64,000 bases of DNA from Microcystis panniformis FACHB-1757 (lineage in GTDB: Bacteria; Cyanobacteriota; Cyanobacteriia; Cyanobacteriales; Microcystaceae). The stretch spans positions 5,580,001 to 5,644,000 of the forward strand of contig NZ_CP011339.1 in NCBI RefSeq assembly GCF_001264245.1, in the 5' to 3' direction. The position numbers and the translations under genes are program-made. The notes under the pieces are model-generated. The model saw only the letters and a list, made by a program, of their open reading frames with translations, had not been told where the DNA came from and did no database searches. Each line of letters begins with the position of its first letter. The stretch's first letter is position 1. Positions 8,597 through 18,081 of this stretch are shown piece by piece.

Positions 8597-10548
8597 ATGA
8601 CCACTGTTCAACAGATGGATAAATGGAAGACTTGGCAAGACATCAATTGGAAAAAGGTTGAACGTCAGGTTTTTAAGTTACAAAAACGAATTTTCAGAGC
8701 GTCTAGTTGTGGAGATGTCAAGAAGGTTCACAGACTCCAAAAATTATTGTTAAAGTCCTACAGTGCTAAAGCGTTAGCGGTGCGTAGAGTAACCCAAGAC
8801 AATCAAGGAAAGAAAACCGGGCTCTTCTCGACTTTGTGTGATAATTTTTGCTTATGGAATCGTGAAATGCTTATCAGGCAAGACTTTTAGTGCTATTTGG
8901 CGGAATAAACTATCAGTATAGACCTCGTTTCCACACAGAAACCAGAAGAGCCAAAACCGCAGGTGTGGATGGAGTTAAATCTCTAACCCCAAAACAACGG
9001 TTAACCCTAATGACTGAACTAAACTTGGGAACAAAGGTCAAACCCACACGCCGAGTATGGATTCCCAAACCCAACGGCGAAAAACGACCTTTAGGAATAC
9101 CTACCATGAAAGACCGTGCCTTACAAGCACTAGCTAAACTGGTACTAGAACCAGAGTGGGAAGCCAAATTCGAGCCTAACAGCTATGGATTTAGAGTAGG
9201 ACGCTCTTGTCACGATGCTATAGCAGGGATATTCCAAGCCATTAACAAAAAGGCAAAGTATGTTCTTGATGCAGATATAGCTAAATGCTTTGACCGCATT
9301 GACCATCAAAAACTGTTAGAAAAACTTAACACCTACCCAACCATGAGGAAACAAATCAAATCATGGTTAAAAGCAGGAGTCATAGACGACAAACAGTTAT
9401 TCCCAACCTCAGAAGGTACACCGCAAGGCGGAGTGTTATCGCCATTATTGGCAAATATAGCACTTCATGGGTTAGAGGAATTGGTTATGAATCTAGCACC
9501 CTCATTTGACATGAAACGCAAAGACGGGACACAAATGAGTGTTAGAGACAAAATAAAATCAGTGACCTTAATCCGATATGCAGACGATTTTGTGGTACTA
9601 CATGAAAACCTAGGGGTTATTCTCCTAATCAAAAAGGAAATAGAGGGATGGTTACAAAACATCGGACTTGAGTTAAAACCAAGTAAAACAAGAATAGCCC
9701 ACACACTGAGAGAAGATGAAAGCGAACAAGCTGGATTCGACTTTCTAGGGTTTAATATAAGACAATTTCCCGTCGGTAAATACACCTCGGGAAAAGTCAG
9801 AGGTAATCTGCTTGGTTTCAAAACAATAATAACCCCTAACAAAGAGAGTCAAATAAGACACTATAGAGAACTTAAACGCATCATAAACACCAGCAAGGGA
9901 ATCAACCAAGCTGAACTCATTAAAAGGTTAAACCCTGTAATAAGAGGATGGTGCAATTACTTCTCAACAGTGGTTAGTCAGAAAATCTTTGAAAGATTAA
10001 CCCACATCCTAGGGCATAAACTCATCAAATGGGGGATAAAACGCCATCGAAACAAAGGAAGAAAGTGGATTTCTAAAAGACACTTTCACACAATAGGTGG
10101 CAATAACTGGGCTTTCACAACCAGAGAAGAAAATAATCCTCTAAGGTTGTACGAACATAGAGAAACGGAAATCCGACGCTATGTGAAGGTCAAAGGGAAC
10201 GCCTCACCCTACGATGGAAACCTAGTTTATTGGAGTTCAAGAATGGGGACTCATCCCGAAATGCCAACAGAAATTTCAAAACTGTTGAAAAAGCAAAAAG
10301 GGAAATGTACTCACTGTGGACACTTCTTAAGAGATGGGGATTTAATGGAGATAGACCACATCACCCCTAAATCACTAGGGGGGAATAACAGTTACAATAA
10401 CCTCCAACTTCTTCATCGACATTGCCATGATGAAAAGACAGCCAATGATGGCAGTCTAGGCAACAAATCTGACTGCAATAGTGTCAAGCCAGAACCGCCC
10501 ATACCAGATAATTACCTGACTGACGGACACAAGTGGGTCAAAACCTGA
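8597..10548 (+). pseudogene. ltrA-like: Group II intron reverse transcriptase/maturase/HNH endonuclease, MITE-interrupted
   Basis: Two frames (8597-8890 and 8890-10548) join into one protein once the 133-bp MITE at 8820-8952 and one 7-bp duplication are removed (NQGKKT to AGVDGVK). In order it has an RT0-type N-terminus, the RT palm with GTPQGGVLSPLLANI and the catalytic YADD, the maturase X domain (RGWCNYFS) and an HNH nuclease domain (CTHCGH, MEIDHITPKSLGG, CHDEKT). The last codons after PPIPDNY are supplied by the left end of the IS4-type element, so the C-terminus is also cut. As it stands no full RT can be made. Confidence 0.88.
8820..8952. mobile_element. 133-bp MITE with GGCTCTTC ends
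   Basis: Left end GGCTCTTCTCGACTTTGTGTG-like, right end the inverse of GGCTCTTCTGGTTTCTGTGTG-like. It is flanked by a perfect 7-bp duplication AAAACCG (8813-8819, 8953-8959). A second 133-bp copy is at 21988-22120. The end sequence resembles ISL3-family ends, an assignment from memory. Confidence 0.85.
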
Positions 10549-10961
10549 CAAGACAAGGGTTGCCAAAAAGAAAAATATCTGGGTAGATAGGGAAAAAGCA
10601 AGAATCCCTACAAGATGAAAACCGAGAACAGAATCTTCTCCCAAGTTTATTCCTATCTAGAACAAGGAAGCCGATTTGTGGATAAAAGACATTTAACCGT
10701 CCTCAGTTGGATGGTGACAGCCCTACTCAGTAGTCAAAGTCTCAATCAAGCCAGATGGGAACCCTTTGTACAAAGCAGAGCCGAACAAGCCAATAGTTAT
10801 CAGAGACGGTGGAATCGCTTTTGCCAGAATGGAAGAGTAGCGGTGGAAAAGATATACATCCCCTTAATATTGAAAGCCATCGAGACTTGGAAGGAGAAGG
10901 GGGAAAGACTGTATCTAGCAATAGATACCACTCTGTTGTGGAATCAATACTGCTTTGTCTA

Positions 10962-12098
10962 TACTTTGCACGGCTACAAATTGCATTTTTTACTCAAGGA
11001 CAATAATATAGTTTAAGAGTCATAATTAGAAGCAAAGCACTCATTAAAAACATGATTAACCTAGAATTCACGGAAGAAGAAAAGAACTCACTGTATTATG
11101 AAAGATTTCATCATCCCCATCCCCGGGTTCAACTGAAGATGGAAGTTCTCTGGTTAAAAAGCCAAAAGATACCGCACCAAAAAATTTGTCAGTTAGCAGG
11201 AATCTCGCCAAATACCTTATTAACCTATCTTCGCGATTATCAAGAAGGCGGAATAGAAAAATTAAAAGAAATCAACTTCTATCGCCCTAAAAGTGAATTA
11301 GAGTTTCAAAAAGAAACCCTCAAAAAATACTTCGAGAAAAATCCACCAGCCACAATAAATGAAGCTGTATATAGGATAGAAGAATTGACGGGAATAAAAC
11401 GAAGTCCTACCCAAGTGAGAAAATTTTTAAAATCAATGGGAATGAAATGTTTAAAAGTAGGTTCTCTTCCTTCTAAAGCTGACCCAGATGAACAAGAGGA
11501 CTACAAAGAAAAAAAGCTAGAACCCAGACTAAATGAGGCAAAAGAAGGAAAAAGGGCTGTTTTTTTGTTGATGCCGCTCACTTCGTCATGGGAGCATTTC
11601 TCGGTTTTGTTTGGTGTTTTGAGAGACTTTTTGTTAAGTCACCGAGCGGGCGTAAACGCTTCAATGTTTTAGGAGTATTAAATGCAATAACTCATGAAGT
11701 TATTCTGGTTACGAATGACACTTATATTACGGCAACTCAAGTCTGTGAACTCCGGTCAAAAATAGCTGCTTTAGGACTAATGATTCCCATCACTCTAGTC
11801 TTAGATAATGCCCGCTATCAAAAATGTAAAATTGTTGAAGAATTGGCTCTTTCTTTGTCAATAGAGCTGCTCTATCTGCCGTCTTATTCACCTAATCTAA
11901 ATTTAATTGAAAGGCTGTGGAAATTGGTCAAAAAGAAATGTTTATATGGTAAATATTATGAGAACTTTTCTGACTTTTCTTCAGCTATTTATGAATGTCT
12001 GAATGATGCCCATCTGAAACATAAAAAAGAACTGGATTCCTTGCTGACTCTACGATTTCAGAAGTTTAATAAATCTCAGATTATGAACGTCTAAAGTC
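10962..12098 (+). mobile_element. IS630-family insertion sequence, apparently complete
   Basis: Inserted at a TA in the IS4 transposase (TA at 10960-10961 and 12099-12100), 1137 bp. Imperfect inverted ends share ACTTT near each terminus. It carries a two-frame transposase. Removing it rejoins the IS4 transposase halves. Confidence 0.85.
11052..12094 (+). CDS. IS630-family transposase made by -1 frameshifting
   Basis: The first frame (11052-11672) encodes the helix-turn-helix N-terminus. The second frame (from about 11560 to 12094) encodes the catalytic domain with FVDAAHF (D), LVLDNARYQ (D) and LPSYSPNLNLIERLW (E), the DDE triad of the family. The two frames join at a run of seven Ts near 11556-11562. 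In zero frame this reads T TTT TTG, a classical slippery heptamer, and a -1 slip gives RAVFFVDAAHF, a 347-aa product. The conserved order suggests programmed frameshifting rather than decay, although a single-base loss cannot be excluded. Confidence 0.85.
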
Positions 12099-12799
12099 TA
12101 TCTAGCGGTGGTCTGCGGGGGAGAGCCGTCCCCTTGATGTGGATGGGATTAGAACATGGTAGTGCCAGCCTAGCTTTTGAGAAATACGAACCCTTGTTGG
12201 ACAGAGCCAAAGGCTATCTTCAGGGCTTTGAGAATGTCATGCTGTTAGCCGACCGAGGCTTTGCCAATCAGCAATTAATTCAATGGCTCAGGAAAAATAC
12301 TTGGCATTGGTGTCTTCGCTTACCTTGCGATACCCTCATTTACGGTGTTCGCCGTCGGGGTTTTGGCTATGAGGTCAGAGAACTCTATCCTCCCAAACGG
12401 CAAGCCTGCTTTGATCGCAACGTTCAAGTCTGGCAGGAGGCTAGAATCACTGCTCATCTTGCTTTAGCCTCTGTTCCAGGGGTTAAGGATAATTGGGCAA
12501 TTCTGAGCGATGAACCTCCTACCCTTGACACCTTCTGGCAGTATGGTCTTCGTTTTCCCATTGAACATCTCTTTCAAGGGCAGTAAATCGGGCGTTTTTG
12601 ACTGGGAACATTCTCGTGTTCGCTCTGCTGCTTGTTTAGAACGTCTCTATCTCATTGTTGCCATTTCTATTCTCTTTGCTACTTTAACTGGCATGGCGGT
12701 TCAACAATCTGGCTCTCGCCGTCAGGTTGATGCTCATTTTCGGCGTGGTTTGAGTTATTTGAAAATTGGTTGACGTTGGCTGGCGGGAGTTGTTCATAA

Positions 12800-13155
12800 G
12801 GCGCGTCCCTTCTTGCGACTTGACCACTTATTTTCTGTTGACCCTTTTCCCTGTTGGCTCTTCTCGCAAAGCTCGTCAGGATTATTATGGCAAAATTACC
12901 TTTTCTTTTATTCAGGAGTTTGAGGCTTTCACATAACAGTACTTGTCTTTGTATTGAAAAATGTGTCCGTCAGTCAGGGCGCGTCCCTTCTTGCGACTTG
13001 ACCACTTATTTTCTGTTGACCCTTTTCCCTGTTTTGCTTCTCGCAAAGCTCGTCAGGATTATTATGGCAAAATTACCTTTTCTTTTATTCAGGAGTTTGA
13101 GGCTTTCACATAACAGTACTTGTCTTTGTATTGAAAAATGTGTCCGTCAGTCAGG
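12800..13155. repeat. Tandem duplication of IS4 3' end (~178 bp x2)
   Basis: 12800-12977 and 12978-13155 are nearly identical, with small differences near 12855/13033 (GTTGGCTCTTC against GTTTTGCTTC). Each copy ends in the IS inverted end GTCCGTCAGTCAGG. The duplication creates a spurious repeated open frame that is not a gene. Confidence 0.9.
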
Positions 13156-13524
13156 ACTAATCGCTTCTCTTTTTGGCTTTGAATAAGAGAAAATTACAAT
13201 CGGATAAATCGGTAAGACAAATTTCTCATGAAAGCGAGCAAAATAAGTAAACATTCGCCGATTAAACCACTGGCGGGAACTTTCCTGCGCCTCGACATGA
13301 ATCAGAAAAAAAGATTCTTTTCCTCGAAACTTAACTTGTGCGACTAAATCGCTTTCATACCTTTCTCCTTCCGTGACATCGGTAAATACTTCTTTGTCTA
13401 AAAAAGTAATCGAGTCTCTATCTAAATAATCCATCAATTGAGGAAAAAATAACTCGATAAATTCGACAAAAAAGGTGGAGATTAACTCTTTAAATAAGCG
13501 GTCATGGTCAATATTATTAGTCAT
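13156..13524 (-). pseudogene. Rpn family nuclease (PD-(D/E)XK), C-terminally truncated
   Basis: Starts MTNNIDHDRLFKELI, a typical Rpn/transposase-like nuclease N-terminus. The PD-(D/E)XK core is visible (YESDLVAQVKF, then FLIHVEAQ). The frame stops shortly after IVIFSYSKPKREA, where the IS4 right end begins, so more than half of a usual ~300-aa protein is missing. Intact relatives are mobile nucleases linked to recombination. This copy is unlikely to be functional. Confidence 0.85.
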
Positions 13525-13820
13525 GTAATATCATCTTAACTAATCTGAGCGATGAATGACTACTCTTATCTATTGTATTCTGAAAAGTCGGTTTTGGCAA
13601 CGGATTGTTATGATTTCACCCCCTTAACCCACAGCGATTGCCAAATTTGCCCAAAAACCATCAGATTGAGCTAAATCGAACAAACTATCGTAAACAGCAG
13701 GAAAAATCGGCAACAGGGTAGAAATCATGACATTAACTGCAAAAGTTTATTTCTAACAGTTTTAGCCCAACAATCCCCAATTTTTCAAGGGTGCTATCAC
13801 AAAAATTAACATTTATTACA

Positions 13821-13853
13821 AGAAAACGGGTTTCTCAAAGAAACCCATTTTCT
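13821..13853 (-). terminator. Terminator-like hairpin after the P-ATPase-like gene
   Basis: AGAAAACGGGTTTCT/AGAAACCCATTTTCT inverted repeat, with a related arm at 13868-13882, just downstream of the gene ending at 13881. It can form strong alternative hairpins followed by T-rich sequence on the minus strand. The rest of 13525-13820 shows no gene. Confidence 0.5.
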
Positions 13854-13880
13854 AAATAGTTTCTCAAAGAAACCCGTTTT

Positions 13881-15373
13881 CTAAGGGGTTAGTTTCGGGG
13901 AGCGCAGGCTGTTCAATTCTGCGAGGATGGCTGAACTGCCGTTGATTGCGGCGGCTGCCACCGGGTTGAGTCCCGAAAATGCCCCGACTGCCACCACTAA
14001 CAGGTTGGGCAGGGTAGCGATCGCCAAACTCCCGTAGGCAGTGGCAAGGGTATGCCGCGCCAGAGCAAAGGTGTAGCCGAGGGGCTGGAGATCCTGGCTG
14101 TGCAAGATGACATCTGCGGCCGCTTCAAAATCCCCTCTCCCTAGAGAAATGACCACCTGATCCTCCTGGGCAGCCAAGCGCAATCAGTACCACTGTCGGT
14201 TATCCAAGCCACCCGCTTACCTTGGCGGTGCAACTGTTCTTGGAGGCCCTCAACAGCAGCCGCATCGGTGGCGAAGTGGATGCACTGATAAGGGATGCCC
14301 CAACTCACCGGCAGCTCCGGGGTAATCAAGTCCTGGAAACTTTCGCGAGTAAAGACCAGAGTATCCACCTGAGCCAGCTTTTCCAGTACCCTGGCATTGC
14401 GGATGTAAACGCCTTGTCGCGCTGCCGCCGTCAGGGTCGAAACCACTGCCAAGGGAGTAACGCCCCGCAGGGAAACCCCGATGTCGAGGGGTAACAGCGC
14501 ACTCGCACGCCCCAAGTCTCCCGTCAGGATTGCCCAAGTGCCACTCAGGAACAAAGTGGGTAGGATCGCTCCTTGGGCGACGGGTTTGAGGTTCTGGAGT
14601 AGTTCGGTTTTTTCGACGGAATCTAGCCACCCTTCTCGAGCTGCCTCGGGAACGGGAGCGAACCGCTGCCGGTCAGAGAGCCAGTGGATTTCTGCATCTT
14701 CTTGCTCGAACAGCAGGTATAGCTCGTCTTCTAGCTGTTGGAGCTTGCTCTGGCGCAGGCTCTCTCCCACTGCTGCCAGATTGAGGGCGAGTGCGCCGGC
14801 GATGTTGTTACCTTGCAGCAGTTGGTAGCTCAACCAGAGGGCATCGAGGCAGTCTATTGTCACTTGTCCCTGCTGGGTGAGGGCTTGGCCAACCCTCTGC
14901 CAGAGAGGAATTGAAGCCGCAAGGACAATTCCCCCCACAATCGAGAAGGGCAGTTCTAGGGGAGCAGCAGCGATCGCCACAGCCAAGGTTAAGGCCGGCA
15001 TCCCTAAAGTTGGCCAAGTCCCCTGATTCCTAGCCCCGACTTTCTCGCTTGGATTTGGCTCTCTTTCCCGGCCGGCCGCTGGGATGGCCGCTTGCAAGTA
15101 ATCTAGGATGGCCGTTGCTGACAGCATTTCCGCCTGGTAGGAGACAATCAGGGAGCAGGCTGCGGCATTGATGCGGCTCTCGCTGATGGCAGTGGTTCTA
15201 AGCAGCGATCGCTGTAAGCGTCTGGCAAATTCGTCATCCCAATTGAGGCGAGGAATGCGAATTCGCAGCCGTCCCGGAATTTGATGGGCGACTTGCCAAT
15301 CTACCCACTCAGGGGGTGCTGGGGAATTTTCTGCCGCTTGAACTGGTGCGGGAGTCAGAGTTGTTGTCGTCAT
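13881..15373 (-). pseudogene. Degenerate P-type ATPase-like membrane protein, frameshifted
   Basis: The first frame (15373 to about 14165) has an N-terminal heavy-metal-associated-like domain (WQVAHQIPGRLRIRIPRL), hydrophobic segments and a P-domain start. The second frame (to 13881) has ADVILHSQ and a C-terminal membrane pair (NLLVVAVGAF, LNPVAAAAINGSSAILAELNSLR) as in metal-transporting P1B ATPases. A one-base deficit near 14170 separates them; restored, the protein is 497 aa. The phosphorylation motif DKTGT is replaced by VDTLVFTRESF. The TGES loop is not seen, and GDGINDAPAL is replaced by TDSGTDCAWL, so it cannot be a normal pump. It may be a regulator or a dying gene. ATG at 15373 is chosen over an upstream TTG. 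Confidence 0.7.
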
Positions 15374-15548
15374 GGTGAGGTGATTTCGAGAGGGGCTACC
15401 GACTGGCAGCGGGACGAACAAGACATTCAAAAGCAGGCTGACAGCAGCGACGTAGATGATACCAGTTTTCGACTTCCATAACCATTGTTGTAGAGTCGAG
15501 GTTAACCCCGGCAGCGGCAGAAGGGTAATACGGGGAAAAAGTCGCCCT

Positions 15549-15584
15549 CAAGGTAGGGTTGATTCATGAATCAACCCTACCTTG
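15549..15584. repeat. 36-bp perfect palindrome made of two ISAs1-type ends
   Basis: The core (15554-15579) is TAGGGTTGATTCAT joined head-to-head to its complement, extended by CAAGG/CCTTG. A third half-copy follows at 15585-15595. The same end sequence terminates the ISAs1-family element at 54484. It could be a remnant of IS ends or a small repeat family, and might act as a terminator. The rest of 15431-15804 holds only a fragment of the repeat family described at 17-155. Confidence 0.75.
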
Positions 15585-15607
15585 AATCAACCCTAGGGGG
15601 CAGGGGG

Positions 15608-15653
15608 TATCAAAGACAAAATCTATCTTCTATTTAATCAGAACCACTTAATT
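15608..15653. repeat. Fragment of the MITE family seen at 17-155
   Basis: ATCAAAGACAAAATCTAT followed by TTAATCAGAACCACTTA matches the right end of the element at 17-155 with a few differences. Only the end is present. Confidence 0.7.
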
Positions 15654-15804
15654 ATCGGAACTAAAAAAGGCTTATATATATTTCAGCACGGATTCCCATT
15701 ATAATAAAAAGTATAGGTCAAATCGAGGAATTTTGTCAAGTCTTTTTTGCCATTAATCTATATAATTTTCGGGATGCTTACCAGTCATTGTCCTGAAAAA
15801 AATT

Positions 15805-16017
15805 ATGCCCTAGTTTGTCAAACAAGCCTATGTGCAGCGGTTAACCGAGACAGGACAGGAGACAAAAACGAGTTATTGGCTAGAAAGAGGCGATGGGATG
15901 TTATTATTTAAAGCCGATTCCCCGGAAGCAGCCGAATCGATCATCGGGCAGCATCCCCTGATTAAAAATGGCTATGTGGAGTATTAACTGCACGAATGGC
16001 GAATAGTAGTGGAATAG
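15805..16017 (+). pseudogene. YCII-like domain protein remnant
   Basis: Seventy-one codons in one frame from ATG to TAG, interrupted by TAG at codon 3 and TAA near the end (between YVEY and LHEWRIVVE). The reading FVKQAYVQRL, LFKADSPEAAESIIGQHPLIKNGYVEY resembles small YCII-related proteins. Both stops are one change away from the expected Lys and Glu codons. It lies directly upstream of panC-cmk. Confidence 0.6.
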
Positions 16018-16038
16018 GCTATTAAAGGAGTGAACCCT

Positions 16039-17586
16039 GTGCAAATATTCACGACAATCCCCGGTTTACGCACTTTTTTGGCTGATTATCGCCCCGATCA
16101 CAGTATTGCCCTCGTGCCAACCATGGGCGCTCTCCATAAAGGTCATGCTAGTCTAATTCGACGCGCAGTGACGGAAGCGGAGGTGACTGTGGTTAGTATT
16201 TTTGTTAATCCTCTACAATTTGGCCCTACAGAGGATTTTTCTCGCTATCCCCGCACCTTTGAAAGCGATCGCCAATTGTGTGAATACTTGGGAGTTGCTG
16301 CTATTTTTGCTCCGAGTGCGGAAACTTTAGGAATTGGTGATTCTGAGGAGATAACCGCAGTTGTTCCCCCGATTTCTCTGACTAGCGGGTTATGTGGTGC
16401 TTTTCGTCCAGGACATTTTCAGGGAGTAGCCACAATTGTCACGCGGTTGTTTAATATTATTGCACCGACGATCGCCTATTTTGGCGAAAAGGATGCCCAA
16501 CAGTTAGCGATTATCCGGCAATTAGTCAGAGATTTAAATTTAGCGATCGAGATTCGCGCTTGTGCTACAGTGCGAGAAACATCGGGATTAGCCGTTAGTT
16601 CTCGCAATCAGTATCTATCAGCCACAGAAAGGGAAAAAGCGACAATTATCCCCCAAAGTTTGCAATTAGCTCTCGAAAGTTTTCGTTTAGGGGAAAGACA
16701 AAGGGAAAAACTACTGGCTATTGTCCAAAAAAATCTCGACAGAGTGCCAGAATTTCGCTGTCAGTATCTGGATTTAGTCCATCCCCAGAGTTTACAACCG
16801 ATCGAGCAGATCGAAGCAAGGGGCTTATTAGCGATCGCTGGATTGATCGGTCAAACCCGTTTAATTGATAATATTATCTTGTGTCAACGTCGGCCAGTTA
16901 TCGCTATTGATGGGCCTGCTGGAGCGGGAAAATCGACAGTCACGCGCTTAGTAGCGGAAAAATTGGGGTTAACCTATCTCGATACCGGTGCGATGTATCG
17001 CGCAGTGACATGGTTAGTGGTGAATTCCGGTCTGGATTTGTCCGCAGAAGCGGCCATCGCCGAGTTATTATCTTTAGCGAAGATAGCAATAATTCCGGCC
17101 GATAGTCCCGAAAATGTGACTATAGTGAAGATTAATGGGCAGGATGTGACTTTAGAGATTCGCTCTCCCGCAATTACCGCGCAAGTGTCCAGAATTGCCG
17201 CTCAAAAAGCGGTGCGACAGCAGTTAGTCACCCTGCAAAGACAGCTGGGAATGTCGGGGGGAATAGTTGTGGAAGGTCGAGATATTGGTACTAATGTTTT
17301 CCCAGAAGCGGAATTAAAGATTTTCTTGACAGCGACACCCGAAGAAAGAGCGAGAAGGAGATTAAAAGACTTAGAAGCGCAGGGAAATGGGGGTATTAGT
17401 CTCACAGAATTAACCCAAGAGATTGAAAAAAGGGATTATTTGGATAGTAATCGCTCCCTAGCACCCCTGCGAAAAGCCGCAGATGCGATCGAAGTTAATA
17501 CCGATAATCTCAGTATTACAGAAGTCACGGAAAAAATCATTGCTCTTTATCATCAAGGAGAAGAAAATCAATGGGGAAGTCTCTAG
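16039..17586 (+). CDS. panC/cmk: Bifunctional pantoate-beta-alanine ligase/cytidylate kinase
   Basis: Fusion typical of cyanobacteria. The N-terminal PanC half joins pantoate and beta-alanine to make pantothenate for coenzyme A. It shows PTMGALHKGH near residue 30, FFGEKDAQQ-like YFGEKDAQQL, and SSRNQYLS. The C-terminal half phosphorylates CMP/dCMP. It shows the P-loop GPAGAGKST near residue 290, LDTGAMYRAVT and VEGRDIGT. The frame is open from a GTG at 16030, but that codon overlaps the Shine-Dalgarno AGGAG (16026-16030). The GTG at 16039 is 8 nt after it and gives the usual start (MQIFTTIPGLR), so it is preferred. The gene overlaps the next one by 16 nt. Confidence 0.96.
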   Translation: MQIFTTIPGLRTFLADYRPDHSIALVPTMGALHKGHASLIRRAVTEAEVTVVSIFVNPLQFGPTEDFSRYPRTFESDRQLCEYLGVAAIFAPSAETLGIGDSEEITAVVPPISLTSGLCGAFRPGHFQGVATIVTRLFNIIAPTIAYFGEKDAQQLAIIRQLVRDLNLAIEIRACATVRETSGLAVSSRNQYLSATEREKATIIPQSLQLALESFRLGERQREKLLAIVQKNLDRVPEFRCQYLDLVHPQSLQPIEQIEARGLLAIAGLIGQTRLIDNIILCQRRPVIAIDGPAGAGKSTVTRLVAEKLGLTYLDTGAMYRAVTWLVVNSGLDLSAEAAIAELLSLAKIAIIPADSPENVTIVKINGQDVTLEIRSPAITAQVSRIAAQKAVRQQLVTLQRQLGMSGGIVVEGRDIGTNVFPEAELKIFLTATPEERARRRLKDLEAQGNGGISLTELTQEIEKRDYLDSNRSLAPLRKAADAIEVNTDNLSITEVTEKIIALYHQGEENQWGSL

Positions 17587-18071
17587 TTTTTTTAGATACT
17601 GATGTTTTGATTTCTTATCTACGAGGAGATCTAGCCAGTGTACATTTATTCGATCGAGAAATACTCGATCGCGTTTGTCTTGCTATTAATGCGATCGTTT
17701 TACAAGAGTTATTATTTTTGGCAGAAGTTCGTAATCATCCTGAAATAGTCGATCGGATTCAAGAAAAGGTGACTATCTTGGATTTTGATTTAGTTAAACT
17801 TGATCAATATTGGCAAAATGCTAGAGATATTCGCAATATTTTGGTACACTCGAATGATGTTTTAATTTTAAGTAGTGCCGCTAATTGTGATTATTTAGTT
17901 ACCTATGATCAAAAACTTAAAAAAGCCTCTAGTTATCTATATAACTCTAAACCGATGGTAGTAACACCTGAAGAATTATTAGAGGTTATTTATCAAAAAA
18001 ATATAGTCCCTTCTAGCCTCTCTTGCCAAGGATATAAATCCTCAAATTTTCCCTTAACTCAGGTGATTTAG
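17571..18071 (+). CDS. PIN-domain protein (VapC-like ribonuclease)
   Basis: A 166-aa protein with the PIN signature acids: LDTDVLISYLRGD at the N-terminus, QELLF (Glu, about residue 46), HSNDVLILSSA (Asp, about residue 95) and CDYLVTYD. PIN proteins are metal-dependent RNases, often VapC toxins. Here no antitoxin frame is seen next to it. Its start lies inside the end of panC-cmk (16-nt overlap), so it is probably co-translated with that enzyme. It is longer than typical VapC (about 130 aa) because of a tail after position 135. The function as a toxin is uncertain. Confidence 0.85.
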   Translation: MGKSLVFLDTDVLISYLRGDLASVHLFDREILDRVCLAINAIVLQELLFLAEVRNHPEIVDRIQEKVTILDFDLVKLDQYWQNARDIRNILVHSNDVLILSSAANCDYLVTYDQKLKKASSYLYNSKPMVVTPEELLEVIYQKNIVPSSLSCQGYKSSNFPLTQVI

Positions 18072-18081
18072 GGGGATAATT

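Larger units (their letters stand above)
7826..10514 (+). mobile_element. Group II intron with RT, 3'-truncated
   Basis: The 5' end GTGCGATTCGTTCAG matches the GUGYG consensus of group II introns and interrupts the last codons of tnpB. Structured RNA fills 7826-8596, with a TA-MITE at 8229-8329, followed by the maturase frame in domain IV. No domain V/VI hairpin is found after the maturase because an IS4-type element starts at 10515. The right flank of that IS is a different gene, so the intron 3' end has been deleted. It cannot splice as it stands. Confidence 0.85.
10615..12773 (+). pseudogene. IS4-family transposase, split
   Basis: The N-terminal part (10615 to about 10961, ending LYLAIDTTLLWNQYCFVY with the first catalytic Asp) and the middle part (12099-12586, with LLADRGF and the FPIEHLF block) are separated by the IS630 element. 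A single-base shift in a G run near 12580 then moves the reading to another frame (SKSGVFDWEHSRVRSAACLERLYLI), ending near 12773. It is inactive as it stands. Related elements move by cut-and-paste DDE chemistry. Confidence 0.85.
10515..13155 (+). mobile_element. IS4-type insertion sequence, interrupted and rearranged
   Basis: Bounded by inverted ends CCTGACTGACGGACA (10515-10529) and TGTCCGTCAGTCAGG (13141-13155). It contains a broken IS4-family transposase, an IS630-type element (10962-12098) and a tandem duplication of its last ~178 bp. The flanks (group II intron RT on the left, an Rpn nuclease gene on the right) do not form a target duplication. The insertion was therefore followed by an adjacent deletion or recombination. 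Confidence 0.8.

Noticed and set aside
10962..12098. The IS630 element as the parent of the AGTACCTA MITEs
   Set aside because: Its ends (TACTTTGCACGG / GACTTTAGACG) do not match the MITE ends; only the TA target preference is shared.
12854..13186. 110-aa open frame with an internal repeat
   Set aside because: It is produced by the tandem duplication of the IS4 3' end and is out of the transposase frame.
17571..18071. A complete VapBC toxin-antitoxin pair
   Set aside because: No small antitoxin frame is seen before or after the PIN gene; upstream is panC-cmk.
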